From: a bacterium
Lineage (GTDB): Bacteria > Pseudomonadota > Alphaproteobacteria > Micavibrionales > UBA2020
Reading direction: 5' to 3'
Assembly: GCA_029945425.1 (NCBI GenBank)
Contig: JAQSDV010000004.1
Coordinates: forward strand, 1,285,296-1,349,295
Length of the DNA: 64,000 nucleotides
Part shown: positions 62,544 through 64,000 of the stretch, piece after piece
Position numbering within the stretch: position 1 is the first letter of the stretch
How the letters are laid out: each line of letters starts with the position of its first letter
Notes under the pieces: generated by a model
The model's database searches: none
Told to the model about the DNA's origin: nothing
The model's input: the letters and a program-made list of their open reading frames with translations, nothing else
Position numbers and translations under genes: made by a program

Positions 62544-63407
62544 TCAGCCTTTCGGCGCGCGCGTGCGGGTTTGTGACGCAGGCGCAACCCACGGCTCTTT
62601 CTTGCCGCCGTCATAGGGGCGGGCGAGGCCTTTGGAAATCAGGTTTTCCGCGACGCCGACGCCTTCCAGCGTCTTGATGTCGCCTAGCATGCGGCCGCCG
62701 TATTTCTCGTATTCCACGTTATACAGCAACACATCCTTGCCATCGATCAGGGCGCGGGTGGCGGCGCTTGCCTGTTCGGCCAGTTGCGCCTCGTATTCGT
62801 TTTTCGCGCGGCCTTTTTTCTCCGGCGTATCAATGCCGCCGACGCGGATGTTGATGACAACGTAATGACCCGGCCAGATTTCCGCCACAACCGCAGGGGT
62901 GTCGCCGTCGATGACGCGCAGCACGCGCGCCTGCACGGGTCCTGCGATCACATCGCTCACCGGTTTCACATTCGGCAGTTCCACCGCCATGCCCGTCGTC
63001 GCGGCGGATGACAACCCGCGAAGGTAAACGCGGCTGCCCTTTTTCGCATCGGCAACGGTCTGGCCATTCGCATCGGTGATATTCGCGGAATAGGGCGCGC
63101 CCGCCGTGCTTCCCGTTTGCTGCACGCGCGTGATCATGTATTGCCCGACCCAGCTATGCGCGCGCACGACCAGCGTACCATCCGCGCTCGCCTGTATGAC
63201 ATCGGCCTCGACCACCGTGCGGTGATCCGTTGGCACGCGGAGGCGCGTTGTGTTGTCGTTCGATGTTGCAACAACGGCAGCGGGTGCTGCGGCATTTTCG
63301 TTGAAATGCAGCGTCAGGCCCGTGCCGATCGCCCCGCCCGTCGTCAGGCCAACCGCGAAAATCACCGCGGTTTTGCGGGCTTCTTTTTTGAATTCCTGAA
63401 AGTTCAT
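62544..63407 (-). CDS. Membrane-anchored thermonuclease-family protein
   Basis: A 287-residue protein with an N-terminal membrane helix (about residues 11-33), an unassigned middle part (45-150) and a C-terminal staphylococcal-nuclease-like domain. The nuclease residues are present: DGDT, an Arg in INIRVGGIDTPEKKG, and a second Arg in EKYGGRMLG. It should be an extracytoplasmic phosphodiesterase. It shares its nuclease domain with the next gene. The stop codon abuts that of the ankyrin gene. Confidence 0.82.
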   Translation of the reverse strand: MNFQEFKKEARKTAVIFAVGLTTGGAIGTGLTLHFNENAAAPAAVVATSNDNTTRLRVPTDHRTVVEADVIQASADGTLVVRAHSWVGQYMITRVQQTGSTAGAPYSANITDANGQTVADAKKGSRVYLRGLSSAATTGMAVELPNVKPVSDVIAGPVQARVLRVIDGDTPAVVAEIWPGHYVVINIRVGGIDTPEKKGRAKNEYEAQLAEQASAATRALIDGKDVLLYNVEYEKYGGRMLGDIKTLEGVGVAENLISKGLARPYDGGKKEPWVAPASQTRTRAPKG

Positions 63408-63498
63408 GATGGCGCGCCTTCTTTAATGATGCGCGACTATATAACGAGCGGATAAATTATGTCAATGTGATGAAATTAAATGTCGGTTGTTCAATAGG

Positions 63499-63933
63499 TT
63501 AAGAACACCAGCCCAGCCGTTTACCGCCGGCGTATGGGCGCGCAAGGTTTTTGCCGATCAGGTATTCGGCAACGGGCGTGCCGTCGCTGGATGTTGCGGT
63601 GGCCAGCACGCGCCCCGCATATTTTTCATGCCGGATATCGCGCAGCTGGATTTTGCCATCCGCCAGCAACTGCGCCAGCGCGCGGCGCGACTGTTCGGCA
63701 CGCGCCCGTTCGGACAGGCATTTGCCGCGCTTTTCAGGTGTATCGATGCCGTTGATGCGCACATGCGTTTCAATGTCCTGCCCGATCCAGATATGCAGGC
63801 GCACGGTCACCGTATCGCCATCCAGCACCGCCAGAACCTGCCCCGTCAACGGCCCCGCCAACACATCCTTCGCCGCAGCAGGTTGCGGCAGGAGGAGCAG
63901 AAAAAGAAGGGCAAGGGCGAGTCTCATCCGCAT
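63499..63933 (-). CDS. Exported thermonuclease-family protein
   Basis: A 144-residue precursor with a signal peptide (about residues 1-21, ending AAA). A single SNase-like domain carries DGDT, VRINGIDTPEKRG (Arg, Asp, Glu) and the second Arg in YAGRVLA. It is a smaller relative of the neighbouring 287-residue protein, and both end with a LARPYAGGK or LARPYDGGK motif. The alternative ATG two codons downstream cannot be excluded. Bases 63934-64000 hold no supported gene. Confidence 0.85.
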   Translation of the reverse strand: MRMRLALALLFLLLLPQPAAAKDVLAGPLTGQVLAVLDGDTVTVRLHIWIGQDIETHVRINGIDTPEKRGKCLSERARAEQSRRALAQLLADGKIQLRDIRHEKYAGRVLATATSSDGTPVAEYLIGKNLARPYAGGKRLGWCS

Positions 63934-64000
63934 ACTATTGGCGATTATATACTTCCCGAACCCAGAACATGGGTGGAACAGAATCGTTGACTCGAATTAT

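Overview
The window looks like a chromosomal segment of an alphaproteobacterium: GC-rich, with many NNC/NNG codons and scattered AT-rich promoter gaps. The evidence is an alphaproteobacterial-style polyamine set (alanine-racemase-fold ornithine decarboxylase plus a deoxyhypusine-synthase-like enzyme), a tandem glycine riboswitch before gcvTHP, the dnaX-ybaB pairing and many envelope proteins of unknown function. The genus cannot be fixed from sequence reading alone. I see no insertion sequence, phage, integrase, rRNA or CRISPR. One tRNA gene (Thr, CGT anticodon) is present.

Layout. 0.2-3.4 kb: two unknown small proteins, a DUF808 membrane protein and an LpxR-like outer-membrane lipid A deacylase. 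3.5-8.2 kb: glycine cleavage operon gcvT-gcvH-gcvP (minus) under a tandem glycine riboswitch. 8.2-10.6 kb: two tandem AI-2E/PerM-type membrane proteins and a tiny exported ORF. 10.6-15.7 kb: fadD, a DUF2339 giant membrane protein and an isolated ATP-synthase delta-like gene (minus). 16-24.3 kb: SRAP/YedK-type protein, trpS, a tandem degenerate HD protein, ileS, AhpD and Dps. 24.3-31 kb: cyanophycinase, LysR/pirin/FMN reductase, MATE transporter, DUF486, DUF2147-like and an Hsp70 relative. 31-35.5 kb: polyamine block (agmatinase, deoxyhypusine-synthase-like enzyme, ornithine decarboxylase) with a methyltransferase and a Nudix hydrolase. 35.6-44.8 kb: exported HExxH protein, typA, a MESH1-like HD hydrolase, rhodanese, Cys-rich peptide, periplasmic His-rich protein, ankyrin protein and GNAT. 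44.8-48.2 kb: a divergent class A penicillin-binding protein. 48.3-51.2 kb: tRNA-Thr and puuA/puuB-like putrescine catabolism genes. 51.3-56.1 kb: a 1601-residue RTX-type repeat protein. 56.6-64 kb: dnaX, ankyrin proteins, ybaB, a second degenerate HD protein, xthA and two nuclease-fold exported proteins.

How the genes fit together. Putrescine is supplied by ornithine decarboxylase and agmatinase, converted by the deoxyhypusine-synthase-like enzyme (probably to homospermidine) and degraded by the PuuA/PuuB pair. The ornithine decarboxylase gene has a striking leader: an 8-codon upstream ORF, ending one base before the start codon, inside a hairpin that covers the ribosome binding site. One canonical MESH1-type HD hydrolase and two proteins that appear to keep the same fold but have lost the HD residues point to a set of dead (p)ppGpp-hydrolase-like proteins. 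Several unrelated proteins share a Pro/Lys-rich C-terminal tail (KPPK-like).
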